This document shows, in pieces, positions 1 to 8,500 of a DNA stretch of 15,112 bases. Below the pieces are notes generated by a model. That model worked only from the letters and a program-made list of their open reading frames with translations. It was not told where the DNA came from and searched no databases. The position numbers and the translations under genes are program-made. Origin of the DNA: Deltaproteobacteria bacterium (GTDB lineage Bacteria > Desulfobacterota > Desulfobulbia > Desulfobulbales > UBA5123); assembly GCA_021788685.1 (NCBI GenBank), contig JAJYKH010000026.1, positions 1 to 15,112 of the forward strand, in the 5' to 3' direction. The stretch's first letter is position 1; each line of letters begins with the position of its first letter.

Positions 1-364
1 CCGCGAAACGGAAAATGATTAGGGCCCTTTCGCCGTTGCCCTGGGCAAAGGCGTACATGTATTCGATGTGCAGACCCTGGTCCAGGATGGTCTGCAGAAC
101 GCTGGCCGTGCCGCCCGGGCGGTCGGTGACCTCGATGACCAGAACCTCATTGCGGCCCACGGTGAACCCGCCCTCTTTGAGGACCTGCTTCGCTTTTTCG
201 GCATCATTGACGATCAGGCGCAGGATGGCGTAAGCGGCGGTGTCGGCCAGCGACAGCGACCGGATGTTGATGCCGTTTTCCGCGAGCAGACTGGTGACTT
301 CGGCCAGGCGTTCATAGCCGTTTTCCAGAAATACCGCGATCTGCTCGACCTTGTAGTTGTCCAT
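1..364 (-). CDS. Tandem ACT-domain amino-acid-binding protein (3' end beyond window)
   Basis: Reading leftward from the ATG at 364, the protein begins MDNYKVEQIAVFLENGYERL and stays open to base 1 (121 residues seen). Residues 1-65 fit one ACT fold and residues 70 onward start a second, with the usual pattern of a strand, then 'RPGGTASVLQTILD', then 'GLHIEYMYAF'. ACT domains bind amino acids or other small ligands. Small proteins with two ACT domains often sit beside phenylacetate-CoA ligase or indolepyruvate oxidoreductase genes in this bacterial group (family knowledge; that neighbour would lie outside the window). The start is supported by an AAGGGGGG ribosome site just upstream and by a candidate promoter at 412-440. 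It is divergent from thiF. The ACT call is firm; the ligand and physiological role cannot be told from sequence. Confidence 0.85.
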   Translation of the reverse strand, partial: MDNYKVEQIAVFLENGYERLAEVTSLLAENGINIRSLSLADTAAYAILRLIVNDAEKAKQVLKEGGFTVGRNEVLVIEVTDRPGGTASVLQTILDQGLHIEYMYAFAQGNGERALIIFRFA

Positions 365-411
365 TTCCCCCCCTTGGCCCCCGGCGTGGAGCGCCCTCCG
401 CGGCCTTCATG

Positions 412-440
412 ATCATAGCACCTTGAATCGGTTATGAAAA
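412..440 (-). promoter_or_regulatory. Candidate sigma-70 promoter of the ACT-domain gene
   Basis: On the minus strand TTTTCA (435-440) is followed after exactly 17 bases by TATGAT (412-417), with an extended TGC before the -10. It would give a leader of about 40 bases ahead of the ATG at 364. This comes from base matching only. Confidence 0.45.
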
Positions 441-618
441 GCAAGCGGACTGCAAAGAGCACATGGGCAGCCCTATTTACCACGTTCGCCGTATCTCTTC
501 AAGTCGGAGGGGTCCTCCTAGCCCCCCAAGGTGGGAGGGTATACCGGAAAAATGGCTGTCCTGTCGCCGGCCCTTGGGTTATCTTGAAGAGTCGTGGCGG
601 TTGCGGGGCTCAACATCC
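441..618. other. Intergenic stretch before thiF, no riboswitch recognised
   Basis: This stretch separates the divergent ACT gene and thi cluster. It contains a GGAGG-ggt-CCTCC mini-hairpin near 505-520 and C-rich runs. I looked for the conserved TPP-riboswitch elements (the CTGAGA box and the ACCTGATCTGG-like box) and did not find them, nor a convincing promoter for thiF. Confidence 0.5.
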
Positions 619-1422
619 ATGCTGAAGATCAACGAGCTGCCATTCCTCTTCACCCCCGGAGTGCGGGTGGGCGATTTCTCCCGGACGCTCAAGCCTGGTG
701 CCGATCTGTTTATCGTCAACGGGGCTCCGGTCGGGGTCGATTGGCCCCTTGCCGACGGAGACAGCTGCTGGCTCCTCACGCGGGGAGAAATCCCTGCGGC
801 CCATGAGATGGAGCGACTCCTGAACGCGCGCCACTCGCCCGGGGTGCAGGCGCGGCTCAAGGCTGCCGTTGTCGGGATCATGGGCCTGGGCGGTCTCGGG
901 TCGGCGGTGGCGGTCGCCCTGGCGCGGATTGGCGTGGGGCGGCTGCTGCTCGTGGACTGCGACGTGGTGGAGCCCACCAACCTCAACCGGCAGCAGTACT
1001 TCCTCGATCAGATCGGGCTGCCGAAAACCGAGGCCTTACAGGCGAACCTCGCCCGCATCAACCCATACGTGCAGGTGGAGACCTGGCAGGAACGATTGAC
1101 CGGCGAGCGCATCGCCCAGCTCTTTGCCGGGGTGGACGTCCTGGCCGAGTGCTTCGACGATCCGGTTACGAAGGCGGTCGCCCTGCGCACCGCCCTGACC
1201 TGTCTGCAGGGAGTCGGTTTCGTCTGCGCTTCCGGGATGGCCGGCTGCGGCGACAACAACGCTATCGTCACCCGGCGGCTCTATCCGGGCGTCTTCCTGG
1301 TGGGCGACGACGAGTCCGAGGCCAAGCCAGGCCAGGGACTCATGGCCCCCCGGGTGGGAATTGCCGCCCACCATCAGGCCAATCAGGTGGTGCGGCTGCT
1401 CCTCTACGGGAAAGACGCGTGA
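619..1422 (+). CDS. thiF: ThiS adenylyltransferase ThiF with ThiS-like N-terminal domain
   Basis: This 267-residue E1-like enzyme uses ATP to adenylate the C-terminal glycine of ThiS before sulfur transfer in thiamine thiazole synthesis. Residues 1-60 form a beta-grasp, ThiS-like domain (INELPFLF..LKPGADLFIVNGAP..LADGD) that lacks a terminal GG, so it is not itself the carrier. Residues 83 onward are the ThiF/MoeB Rossmann fold: nucleotide loop GLGGLGS (89-95), the acidic residue in LVDCDVVEP (D113), and NLNRQQ (121-126). ECFDDP (177-182) is also present. I see no paired CxxC zinc motifs, which fits the short ThiF subfamily rather than the E. coli type. An in-frame ATG at 463 would add 52 low-complexity residues unlike the family, so 619 is preferred although its ribosome site is weak. 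It heads the thiFSGH cluster. Confidence 0.88.
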   Translation: MLKINELPFLFTPGVRVGDFSRTLKPGADLFIVNGAPVGVDWPLADGDSCWLLTRGEIPAAHEMERLLNARHSPGVQARLKAAVVGIMGLGGLGSAVAVALARIGVGRLLLVDCDVVEPTNLNRQQYFLDQIGLPKTEALQANLARINPYVQVETWQERLTGERIAQLFAGVDVLAECFDDPVTKAVALRTALTCLQGVGFVCASGMAGCGDNNAIVTRRLYPGVFLVGDDESEAKPGQGLMAPRVGIAAHHQANQVVRLLLYGKDA

Positions 1423-1507
1423 GGTCAGGATGCTGGAGGTCGGAGGTCGGAGGCAGAGGCCTTCAAGCTTGTGCATTATCCGTGATTTCCAGATGGGTTG
1501 AAACAAG

Positions 1508-1708
1508 ATGAAGATCATCTGCAACGGCCAGGAGCGCGAGGTCGCCCCCGCCACTACAATTACCGGGCTCATTCGGGAGCTGGGCTTGAATCCGGAAACG
1601 GTCGTGGCCGAGCACAACGGCCGGGTCCTCGCCAGGGAGGAGCACGAATTCATCCTTCTCGACGAGGGGGCTGTCCTAGAGCTGATCCGTTTCGTGGGAG
1701 GGGGCTGA
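1508..1708 (+). CDS. thiS: Sulfur carrier protein ThiS
   Basis: This 66-residue beta-grasp protein is the sulfur carrier for thiazole formation. It begins MKIICNGQEREV, contains TTITGLIRELGL and AEHNGRVLARE, and ends RFVGGG. The exposed Gly-Gly terminus is the residue pair that ThiF adenylates and that becomes the thiocarboxylate consumed by ThiG. The length is normal for the family. It lies 85 bases after thiF, and its TGA (1706-1708) is separated by a single base from the ATG of thiG, so the two are almost certainly co-translated. The ribosome site before its own ATG is poor. Confidence 0.93.
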   Translation: MKIICNGQEREVAPATTITGLIRELGLNPETVVAEHNGRVLAREEHEFILLDEGAVLELIRFVGGG

Positions 1709-1709
1709 A

Positions 1710-2477
1710 ATGCTCACCATCGCCGGCAAAACCTTCCGGTCCCGCCTGTTCGGGGGCACAGGCAAGTTCTCGTCTCCACAGGTCATGAAGGCGGCCCTGC
1801 TCGCCTCCGGCGCGGAAATGGTCACCGTCGCCCTGCGGCGGGTCGACCTCGACGACCCCGGGGACGACATCATGCGCGTCCTCGACCGGGAGCGCTTTTT
1901 TTTCCTGCCCAATACCGCCGGCGCCCGGGATGCGGGGGAGGCTGTCCGCCTTGCCCGCCTGGCCCGGGCCTCCGGGGGCGGCAATTGGGTGAAGCTCGAA
2001 GTGACCCCGGACCCCCGCACCCTGCTCCCCGACCCGGTGGGGACCCTCAAGGCTACCGGAGAGCTGGTGAAGGAAGGATTCGTGGTCCTGCCCTACATCA
2101 ATGCCGATCCTATCCTCGCTCTCCGGCTGCAGGAGGCCGGGGCGGCGGCGGTCATGCCCCTGGGCGCCCCCATCGGCACCAACAAGGGGCTGGTCACCGC
2201 CTTCCAGCTCGGGATCATCATCAGCCAAGCCCAGGTGCCGGTGGTGGTGGACGCGGGCATCGGCGCCCCCTCGCACGCCGCCCGGGCCATGGAGATGGGG
2301 GCGGATGCCGTCCTGGTCAATACTGCCATCGCCGTGGCCGGCGACCCGGTGCGGATGGCGGCCGCCTTCGCCAAGGCGGTGCAAGCGGGGCGGGAGGCCT
2401 TCGAGGCAGGCCTCGGCGCGGAGCGGGAGGAGGCGGAGGCCTCGTCGCCCGTGGGCGGTCTCGATTTCCTGAGGTGA
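1710..2477 (+). CDS. thiG: Thiazole synthase ThiG
   Basis: This 255-residue TIM-barrel enzyme condenses 1-deoxy-D-xylulose 5-phosphate, dehydroglycine and ThiS-thiocarboxylate sulfur into the thiazole phosphate of thiamine. Diagnostic stretches are SRLFGGTGKFSS near the N-terminus, VALRRVDL (40-47), NWVKLEV with K95 at the position of the Schiff-base lysine, DPRTLLPDP, VMPLGAPIGTNKGL and the phosphate-binding DAGIGAPSHAARAMEMGAD. The length is typical. The start has a strong GGAGGGGG site lying in the end of thiS. It is followed 4 bases later by thiH, with which ThiG forms a complex in characterised systems. Confidence 0.96.
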   Translation: MLTIAGKTFRSRLFGGTGKFSSPQVMKAALLASGAEMVTVALRRVDLDDPGDDIMRVLDRERFFFLPNTAGARDAGEAVRLARLARASGGGNWVKLEVTPDPRTLLPDPVGTLKATGELVKEGFVVLPYINADPILALRLQEAGAAAVMPLGAPIGTNKGLVTAFQLGIIISQAQVPVVVDAGIGAPSHAARAMEMGADAVLVNTAIAVAGDPVRMAAAFAKAVQAGREAFEAGLGAEREEAEASSPVGGLDFLR

Positions 2478-2481
2478 GATC

Positions 2482-3594
2482 ATGTTCGTGCTGCCCGAAT
2501 TCAGCGAGCTCTCCGGGCTGATCGCCAGCCGCACCGCTGCCGACGCCGAGCGGGCGCTCCAAGCGGAGAAGCTGGGGATTCATGATTTGGCCGCCCTCCT
2601 TTCCCCGGCGGCCGACCATCTCCTGGAGCCCATGGCGGCGCGCGCCGCCGCAATCACCCGCCGCCGCTTCGGCCGGGTGATCCAGATCTACGCCCCTCTT
2701 TACCTTTCCAATCTCTGCCAGAACCGGTGCGCCTACTGCGGGTTCTCCGCCGGGAACCGCATCAAGCGGCGGACCCTCACCCTGGAGGAGGCGGAGGCTG
2801 AAGCCATGCTGCTCCTGGGGCGGGGCTTCAACCACGTGCTCCTGGTGACCGGGGAGGCCCCCCAGGCGGTCGGGGTTGACTACCTGGCGACCCTGGCCCG
2901 CCGGCTGCGGGACCGGTTCGCCGCCCTCACCATTGAAATTCAGCCGCTTGCCACCGCCGAGTACGTCCGCCTCTTCCGGGCCGGGATCACCGGGGTGGCC
3001 GTCTACCAGGAGACCTACGACCGGCGGACCTATCGGGAGGTGCACCTCGCCGGCCCCAAGACCGATTACGATTATCGCCTCGCCACTCCCGCGCGCGGCG
3101 CCGAGGCGGGGTTCCGGGAGGTGGGTCTCGGCTTTCTTTTGGGCTTGGCGGACTGGCGAACCGAGGCCCTGTCCCTGGGGCTCCACCTCGCCTGGCTGCG
3201 CAAAAAGTTCTGGCGGACCGGCTTCACCGTCTCCTTTCCTCGCCTCAGGCCGGCGACAGGGGAGTTCGCCCCCCGGGTCCAGGTGGGCGAGCGAGACCTG
3301 GCCCGGCTCATCTTCGCCCTGCGACTGTACGACCCGGACGTGGGGCTGGTCCTTTCCACCCGGGAGGAGCCCCGCTTCCGGGACGGCATGCTCGGCCTCG
3401 GCCCCACCCGCTACTCGGCCGGCTCCTGCACCGCCCCCGGCGGCTACTCCGAGCCGGAGAGCAGCGGCGAGCAGTTCGCGGTGGGCGACCACCGCACCAT
3501 CGACGAGGTGTGCCGGGCCATCCGGGAAAGGGGCTTCGACCCGGTCCGCAAAGATTGGGACGCCATCTTCCAGGAGGAGGGGCAGACGGCCTGA
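2482..3594 (+). CDS. thiH: 2-iminoacetate synthase ThiH (radical SAM tyrosine lyase)
   Basis: This 370-residue radical-SAM enzyme cleaves tyrosine to 2-iminoacetate (dehydroglycine) and p-cresol, supplying the glycine unit to ThiG in anaerobic-type thiazole synthesis. The iron-sulfur cluster motif is CxxxCxxC: C79, C83 and C86 in NLCQNRCAYCGFSAGN. Other family stretches are LVTGEAPQ, EIQPLATAEY, VYQETYDR followed by HLAGPKTDYDYRL, and VGLGFLLGLADWR. SAGSCTAPGGY near the C-terminus is also as in ThiH. The ribosome site GAGGTGA overlaps the thiG stop. Use of ThiH rather than glycine oxidase ThiO fits an anaerobe or facultative anaerobe. No thiE or thiD follows, so the pyrimidine and coupling steps must be encoded elsewhere. 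Confidence 0.95.
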   Translation: MFVLPEFSELSGLIASRTAADAERALQAEKLGIHDLAALLSPAADHLLEPMAARAAAITRRRFGRVIQIYAPLYLSNLCQNRCAYCGFSAGNRIKRRTLTLEEAEAEAMLLLGRGFNHVLLVTGEAPQAVGVDYLATLARRLRDRFAALTIEIQPLATAEYVRLFRAGITGVAVYQETYDRRTYREVHLAGPKTDYDYRLATPARGAEAGFREVGLGFLLGLADWRTEALSLGLHLAWLRKKFWRTGFTVSFPRLRPATGEFAPRVQVGERDLARLIFALRLYDPDVGLVLSTREEPRFRDGMLGLGPTRYSAGSCTAPGGYSEPESSGEQFAVGDHRTIDEVCRAIRERGFDPVRKDWDAIFQEEGQTA

Positions 3595-3699
3595 CGATCT
3601 CTCAGAAAAAGAATGAAAATTGGTGGGTTAGACGGTATAGAACATGGATCGCGCTGGCGTTTGCCGGCGGCACCCGGATTTTGACGAGGAGGGGAGGGC

Positions 3700-4989
3700 A
3701 TGCAGAACATCAAGAAGATGTACAGCACCATCCTGGGGGACCACTTCCCCATGGAGATGAAGATCAGCTTCGGCGACCAGACCCTGGTCTACCGCAAGAA
3801 GACCTGGAAGATCGTCCAGGAGGACGGCAGCATCGACGAGCGGGGGCTCCGGTATGGCGAGAACCCCGACCAGGAGGCCGCCCTCTACGAGCTGGTGAAC
3901 GGCAACCTGGTGTTGGGCGGCTGCGCCTTCATCGAGCCGGGGAACGGGCTGGTCTCCAATATCCAGGTGGGCGACATGCTCCAGGTGGGCAAGCACCCGG
4001 GCAAGATCAACCTCACCGACGTGGACAACGGCCTCAACATCATGAAGTACCTCATGGACCGGCCGGCCGCGGTCATCCTCAAGCACAATAATCCCTGCGG
4101 CGCCGCCTACGGCGGGACCCTGGCCCAGGCCTACGACCGGGCCAACCGCGCCGACCGCATCGCCGCCTTCGGCGGGGCGGTCATCCTGAACCGGGCACTC
4201 GACCGGGCCACGGCCGAGCTCCTGAGCCAGAACTACCTGGAAGTGGTCTGCGCCCCCGATTTCGAAGAGGGGACGCTCGACATCCTCAAGGCCCGCAAGA
4301 ACCTCCGGGTGATCCGCATCAGCCGCATCGACCGGCTGGCGGAGTTCGAGAAATTCCGGTTCATTGATTTCAAAAGCCTCATCGACGGCGGGATCATCGT
4401 CCAGCAGTCGGCGGTCAACTCCATCCGCCGCCGGGAGGACTTCAAGCCCGCGGCGGCGACCTTCAAGGGCCAGGAGTACAAGGTGGAGCGGGAGCCCACC
4501 GACCGGGAGATCGACGATATGCTCTTCGGCTGGGCGGTGGAGCACGGAGTGACCTCCAACTCGGTGATCTACGTGAAGGACGGCTGCACCGTCGGGATCG
4601 GCACCGGCGAGCAGGACCGGGTGGGGGTGGCGGAGATCGCGGTCCACAAGGCCTACATCAAGTACGCCGACATCATCTGCTTCGATACTTATGGGATCCC
4701 CTACGCGGACCTCGCCCTGGAGATCAAACAGGGCAAACGGAGCCCGGCCAACAAGGAGGCCATCGACGCCAAGGTCCGGGAGGACCGGGCGGGGCTTCCG
4801 GGAAGCGTCATGATCTCCGACGCCTTCTTCCCCTTCCGGGACGGCGCCGACGTGGGTATCGACCAGGGCATTTCGGCCATCCTCCAGGCCGGCGGCTCGG
4901 CCCGGGATTTCGAGACCATCGTCGCTTGCAACGAGGCCACGCCGCAGGTGGCCATGAAGTACACGGGGCAGCGCTCGTTCAAGCACTGA
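3700..4989 (+). CDS. purH: AICAR formyltransferase, stand-alone PurH C-terminal half
   Basis: The 429-residue product formylates AICAR to FAICAR in purine synthesis. It contains LRYGENPDQ (50-58), VDNGLNIMKYL and the catalytic signature ILKHNNPCGAA with K128-H129, and it ends VAMKYTGQRSFKH, as AICAR transformylases do. Bifunctional PurH proteins are about 510-530 residues and start with an IMP cyclohydrolase (MGS-like) domain. That domain is absent here: only about 49 residues precede LRYGENP. IMP closure must therefore be done by another gene. Stand-alone transformylases of this size occur in deltaproteobacteria, so this looks like a natural form rather than a truncation; the symbol purV is also used for such proteins. 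The ribosome site GAGGAGGGGAGG is strong. It is separated from thiH by 105 bases and followed by a terminator. Its last codons recur at 12853-12906. Confidence 0.92.
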   Translation: MQNIKKMYSTILGDHFPMEMKISFGDQTLVYRKKTWKIVQEDGSIDERGLRYGENPDQEAALYELVNGNLVLGGCAFIEPGNGLVSNIQVGDMLQVGKHPGKINLTDVDNGLNIMKYLMDRPAAVILKHNNPCGAAYGGTLAQAYDRANRADRIAAFGGAVILNRALDRATAELLSQNYLEVVCAPDFEEGTLDILKARKNLRVIRISRIDRLAEFEKFRFIDFKSLIDGGIIVQQSAVNSIRRREDFKPAAATFKGQEYKVEREPTDREIDDMLFGWAVEHGVTSNSVIYVKDGCTVGIGTGEQDRVGVAEIAVHKAYIKYADIICFDTYGIPYADLALEIKQGKRSPANKEAIDAKVREDRAGLPGSVMISDAFFPFRDGADVGIDQGISAILQAGGSARDFETIVACNEATPQVAMKYTGQRSFKH

Positions 4990-5067
4990 TTTTTCCTTTT
5001 CTTCTGGCATCACCAACACGCCCATTGCGCCTGCCGCGGGCGTGTTTTTTTTGGTGCGTCTGCGATG
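4936..5067 (+). repeat. Left copy of direct repeat: purH 3' end plus terminator
   Basis: This segment covers the last 17 codons of purH, the stop, and the terminator hairpin to GGTGCGTCTGCGATG. It matches 12853-12994 with substitutions and small indels. Within the coding part (4936-4989) six substitutions are seen, all at third codon positions and all synonymous. Beyond 5067 the two copies stop resembling each other until the promoter region. Confidence 0.85.
5015..5052 (+). terminator. Intrinsic terminator after purH
   Basis: AACACGCCC (5015-5023) pairs with GGGCGTGTT (5038-5046) across a 14-base loop and runs into eight T residues (5045-5052). It lies 25 bases after the purH stop and would end the purH transcript. 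Confidence 0.9.
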
Positions 5068-5323
5068 GGATGGATAGCGCAGGATCCTGGAAAGTATATG
5101 GGAGTGCAGGGGGAAGGTGTACCAGCTGCACCAGCGGAGCTGCCCCGCCGGACTCGCTTGTGGGAGGATATGCGTCAGGGTGGATTCAGAATGGTGAAAA
5201 CATATGGTTGCAGTGCATTGAGCCGGTATTTCGGAAACGTGAGATTCGGGGCGTATGGGTACGGCTTTCAGGGAGGGTTGTAGGCAGTTTTCAGAGGAGG
5301 CCGGTGCCCGGGCGGTTTTGGGG
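5053..5323. other. Non-coding stretch between purH terminator and kinase promoter
   Basis: I see no supported gene here. A 72-codon frame at 5065-5283 has no ribosome site, no recognisable motif and low-complexity composition, and is treated as chance. The stretch is not similar to the corresponding interval 12995-13251 of the second repeat copy, although both flanks of it are. Confidence 0.5.
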
Positions 5324-5353
5324 TTGACAGGTTCTTCGGCTCCTGAATATAGA
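5324..5353 (+). promoter_or_regulatory. Promoter of the hybrid histidine kinase operon
   Basis: TTGACA (5324-5329) is followed after 18 bases by TATAGA (5348-5353). The -10 region lies in a small inverted repeat, ATAGA-TG-TCTAT (5349-5360), that could be an operator. The same -35, the same 18-base spacing and the 14 bases TATAGATGTCTATC recur at 13252-13289 before the tetratricopeptide array, which supports function. The leader to the ATG at 5507 is about 150 bases. Confidence 0.7.
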
Positions 5354-5398
5354 TGTCTATCAGGCCGAAATTGAGCGGAAATTTTATTGGTATCGTGT

Positions 5399-5422
5399 GG
5401 CCGCCCAATTTTGGGGGCGGCC
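5399..5422 (+). repeat. Hairpin in the kinase leader
   Basis: GGCCGCCC (5399-5406) and GGGCGGCC (5415-5422) form a perfect 8-bp stem with an 8-base loop, in the presumed untranslated leader. No T run follows, so it is not an intrinsic terminator. It has no clear counterpart in the leader copy at 13290-13400. Confidence 0.6.
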
Positions 5423-5446
5423 TGGAAAAACGATTCTTATCACCCG

Positions 5447-5470
5447 ATCACCATCACCATCACCATCACC
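5447..5470 (+). repeat. Hexanucleotide repeat (ATCACC)4 in the kinase leader
   Basis: Four perfect tandem copies of ATCACC lie between the promoter and the kinase start. The equivalent place in the second leader (about 13369-13380) has two copies, so the tract length differs between copies. Confidence 0.85.
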
Positions 5471-5506
5471 TCACCGTTGTCGGGCATGGCGTTGCGGGGA
5501 AAGCCA

Positions 5507-8500
5507 ATGACTATGAAAAGCTCTGATCAGGTTGGGGAGCACACGCGCACACTGGACGAGCGCGTTGCCATCAACCAGATGCTTTTGTTTTGTAAGCAAA
5601 AGCAGATTGTTATCGCGATGGCGGTGGCCTTTCCATTGATCCTCTCTTTTTTATGGTGGTATGCACCGCTGTCACATGTGCTCCTGTTGCTCTGCCTGGC
5701 GGCAGTCGCCATTGTTGCTCGCAGCCGGGCCATTTCCAAATTTCCTAAGCTTTCCCCTTTTGAAGTTGACATACCCGCTTGGCAAAAGCGTTTTGTCTAC
5801 TTGGCGCTTTCAAGCGGCTTCCTCTTTGTGGTGATGGAGGTGATTGGTTATCTGGCCTTGAATGACGAGCGCTGGGGGTTTCTGGATATCACCGTCATCT
5901 CGTCCTGCGGGATAGGGCTGGGTTCCATGACCTTTATCCCGGGGCTCTATCCCTATTTTGCCCTGCCGCCGCTCCTGGTGATGGCGGTGTTTCACGCGGT
6001 TGCGGGGGGAGGGTATAACTATTTCATGGCGTTTGGAACGGTCCTTGCCGCTGTGTCATATCTTGCCACTTCACGGTATATTGGCAGGTCCTTTGACCAA
6101 TCCTTGCGGCTCCGCCTGCAAAACGAAATTCTGACCGCCGAGGCCGAACAGCAACATCGTAAGCTGGCGGACATCCTTGACAGCTTGCCGGACCCTACCT
6201 TTGTTATTGATGATCAAGGCGTGGTCACCGCCTGGAACCGTGCCGCCGAGCAAACCACCGGGGTCAAGGCAGCGGAGATCGTCGGCAAAGGCAACTATGA
6301 ATATTCCGTGGCCTTTTATCAAGAGCGCCGTCCGGTGCTCATCGATTTGTTTTCCGAGGGCGATCGTGAGCTTGAAAAGAAATACGGCCAATTCAACAGA
6401 AGGGGCGACACCCTGTCCGGCGAGGGCTACATCCCTGCGCGTGGCCTGTGGTTCGAGGCCAGTGCCTCGCCGTTGCGCAACGCCAGGGGCAAGGTGGTGG
6501 GAGGCATCGAAACGGTGCGGGACATCACCGACCGTAAAAACATCCAGATCGAGCTGGAGGCGTCTCAGCACCAGCTCGCCAACATCATCGACTCATTGCC
6601 GACCGCCGCGTTCGTCATCGACGAGCACGGGGTCATCACCGCCTGGAACAGGGCAGCCGAACGGATGACCGGCGCCAGGGCCATTGACATGATCGGCAAA
6701 GGCAACCGGGAATACTCCGTCGCCTTTTATGGCGAACGGCGACCAATCATGATCGATTTTCTCTTTTCTCGTGATCGACAGGCGGAGGAACGATACCAGC
6801 TCCTGCATTTGGGAGACGACATCATCTCCGGCGATGCCTATATCCGTCCGCCCGCCGCAAGGGAGCTCTGGATCCAAGCCTATGCCACCCTGCTGCACGA
6901 CGCCAAGGGCAAGGTTGCCGGCGCCATTGAGACGATACGCGACATCAGCGTGCATAAGCAGCTGGAGGACGAATTGCAGGCTTCGGAACAGCAGCTCGCC
7001 CAGATCATCGATCTGCTGCCGGAGGCCGCCTTTGTCATCAACCGGGAGGGGGTGGTCACCGCCTGGAACCGGGCTGCCGAACAGATGACCGGGGTGAGCG
7101 GAGCCGAGATCATCGGCAGGGGCAACTATGAGTACACGATGGCGTTTTATGGCGAACGGCGGCCGATTCTGATCGACCTGGTCTTCCTGCCCGAGCAGGA
7201 GTTGCTGCAGGAGAGCTACAGCCATATCCGCCGAGTCGGGGATACGCTCTTTGCCGAGAGTCAAGTCCCCTTGCGCAACGGACGAATTGCCTGGCTCCAG
7301 GGCAGTGCCGGATTGCTGCGCGATGCCGACGGCACCATCACCGGCGCCATCGAAGTGGTCCTTGACCTCACGGAACGCAAACAATTCGAAGACGACCTGG
7401 CCGCCGCTCGGGAGGCCGCGGAGCGCGCATCCCAGGCCAAGGCGGACTTCCTGGCGAATATGAGCCACGAGATCCGCACGCCGATGAATGCGATCATCGG
7501 CATGTCCTACCTGACCCTGCAGACCGAGCTGAGTCCCAAGCAGCACAACTACGTGCAGAAGATCCATCGTGCCGCCGACCACCTTCTGGGCATCATCAAC
7601 GAGATTCTCGATTTGTCCAAGATCGAGGCCGGAAAGCTGCTCATGGAGAAGGTGGATTTCCAACTGGAGGACGTCATGGAAAATCTGGCCAACCTGCTCG
7701 GCATCCGCGCCGAGGACAAGGGGCTGGAATTGCTTTTCGACATTGCCCCGGAGATCCCCACCGCCCTCATCGGCGACCCGCTGCGGCTGGGACAGATCAT
7801 GGTCAACCTGGGCAACAACGCGGTCAAGTTCACGGAGCATGGCGAAGTTGTCGTTGGCGTTGAATCCGTCGCAGTCGCGGGCCAAGAGGCGGAGCTGCAC
7901 TTCTGGGTCCGGGATTCGGGAATCGGCATGACCCAGGAGCAGCAAGGGAACCTCTTTCAATCCTTCAGCCAGGCCGACACCTCCACCACCCGCAAGTATG
8001 GCGGCACCGGGCTTGGTCTGGTGATCTCCAAGAATCTGGTTGAGCAGATGAACGGCCGGATCTGGGTGGAGAGTGAATACGGCAGGGGATCGACCTTCCA
8101 TTTTCATGCCCGCTTCGGCCTGCAGGCTGAACAGGCGCCGCGCCGCATGATCCGGGCCGATGAGCTGGCCGGAACCCGTGTGTTGATTGCCGATGACAAC
8201 GGTGTCGCCCGGGAGATTCTGGCCACCATGTGCAGGGCCAACGGCATGGAGGTTGATCTGGGCCTCGATGGCCGTCAGGCTCTGGAAATGATCGAGATGG
8301 CAGCAAGCCAGAAGAGCCCATATGCCTTGGTGCTCATGGATTGGAAAATGCCCGCCATCGATGGGGTCGAGTGCATCCGGCGGATGCGGGAGGCGGGCCT
8401 TGACCACGAAAGCAAGGTGATCATGGTCACCGGCTACGAGAAGGAGGACGTGCTGAATTCCGCGGAAAAACGAGGTGTTCCCCTAGGGACGGTGTTGACC

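Noticed and set aside
365..618. TPP riboswitch ahead of the thi cluster
   Set aside because: Expected from context, but neither conserved core box is present in this interval.
463..618. N-terminal extension of ThiF from the ATG at 463
   Set aside because: The extra 52 residues are Arg/Ser/Pro-rich and unlike the family; the ThiS-like domain starts cleanly at 619.
2317..3492. A 391-codon minus-strand frame opposite thiG and thiH
   Set aside because: The product is low-complexity Gly/Pro/Arg; the plus-strand genes are unambiguous.
3628..5025. A 465-codon minus-strand frame opposite purH
   Set aside because: Shadow of a high-GC gene with third-position bias; it would also run through the terminator.
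5399..5422. Terminator or attenuator at the leader hairpin
   Set aside because: No T run follows on the plus strand and no competing structure or leader peptide is apparent.
5447..5470. CRISPR or other array signal from the ATCACC repeats
   Set aside because: Six-base perfect repeats without spacers are a simple-sequence tract only.
5387..5506. Kinase start at the TTG at 5387
   Set aside because: It would translate a leader hairpin and the ATCACC repeat, starts too near the promoter, and has no ribosome site; the ATG at 5507 has one.
6593..8407. A 604-codon minus-strand frame opposite the kinase
   Set aside because: It mirrors the codon bias of the kinase gene; no recognisable domain, and all kinase motifs are on the other strand.
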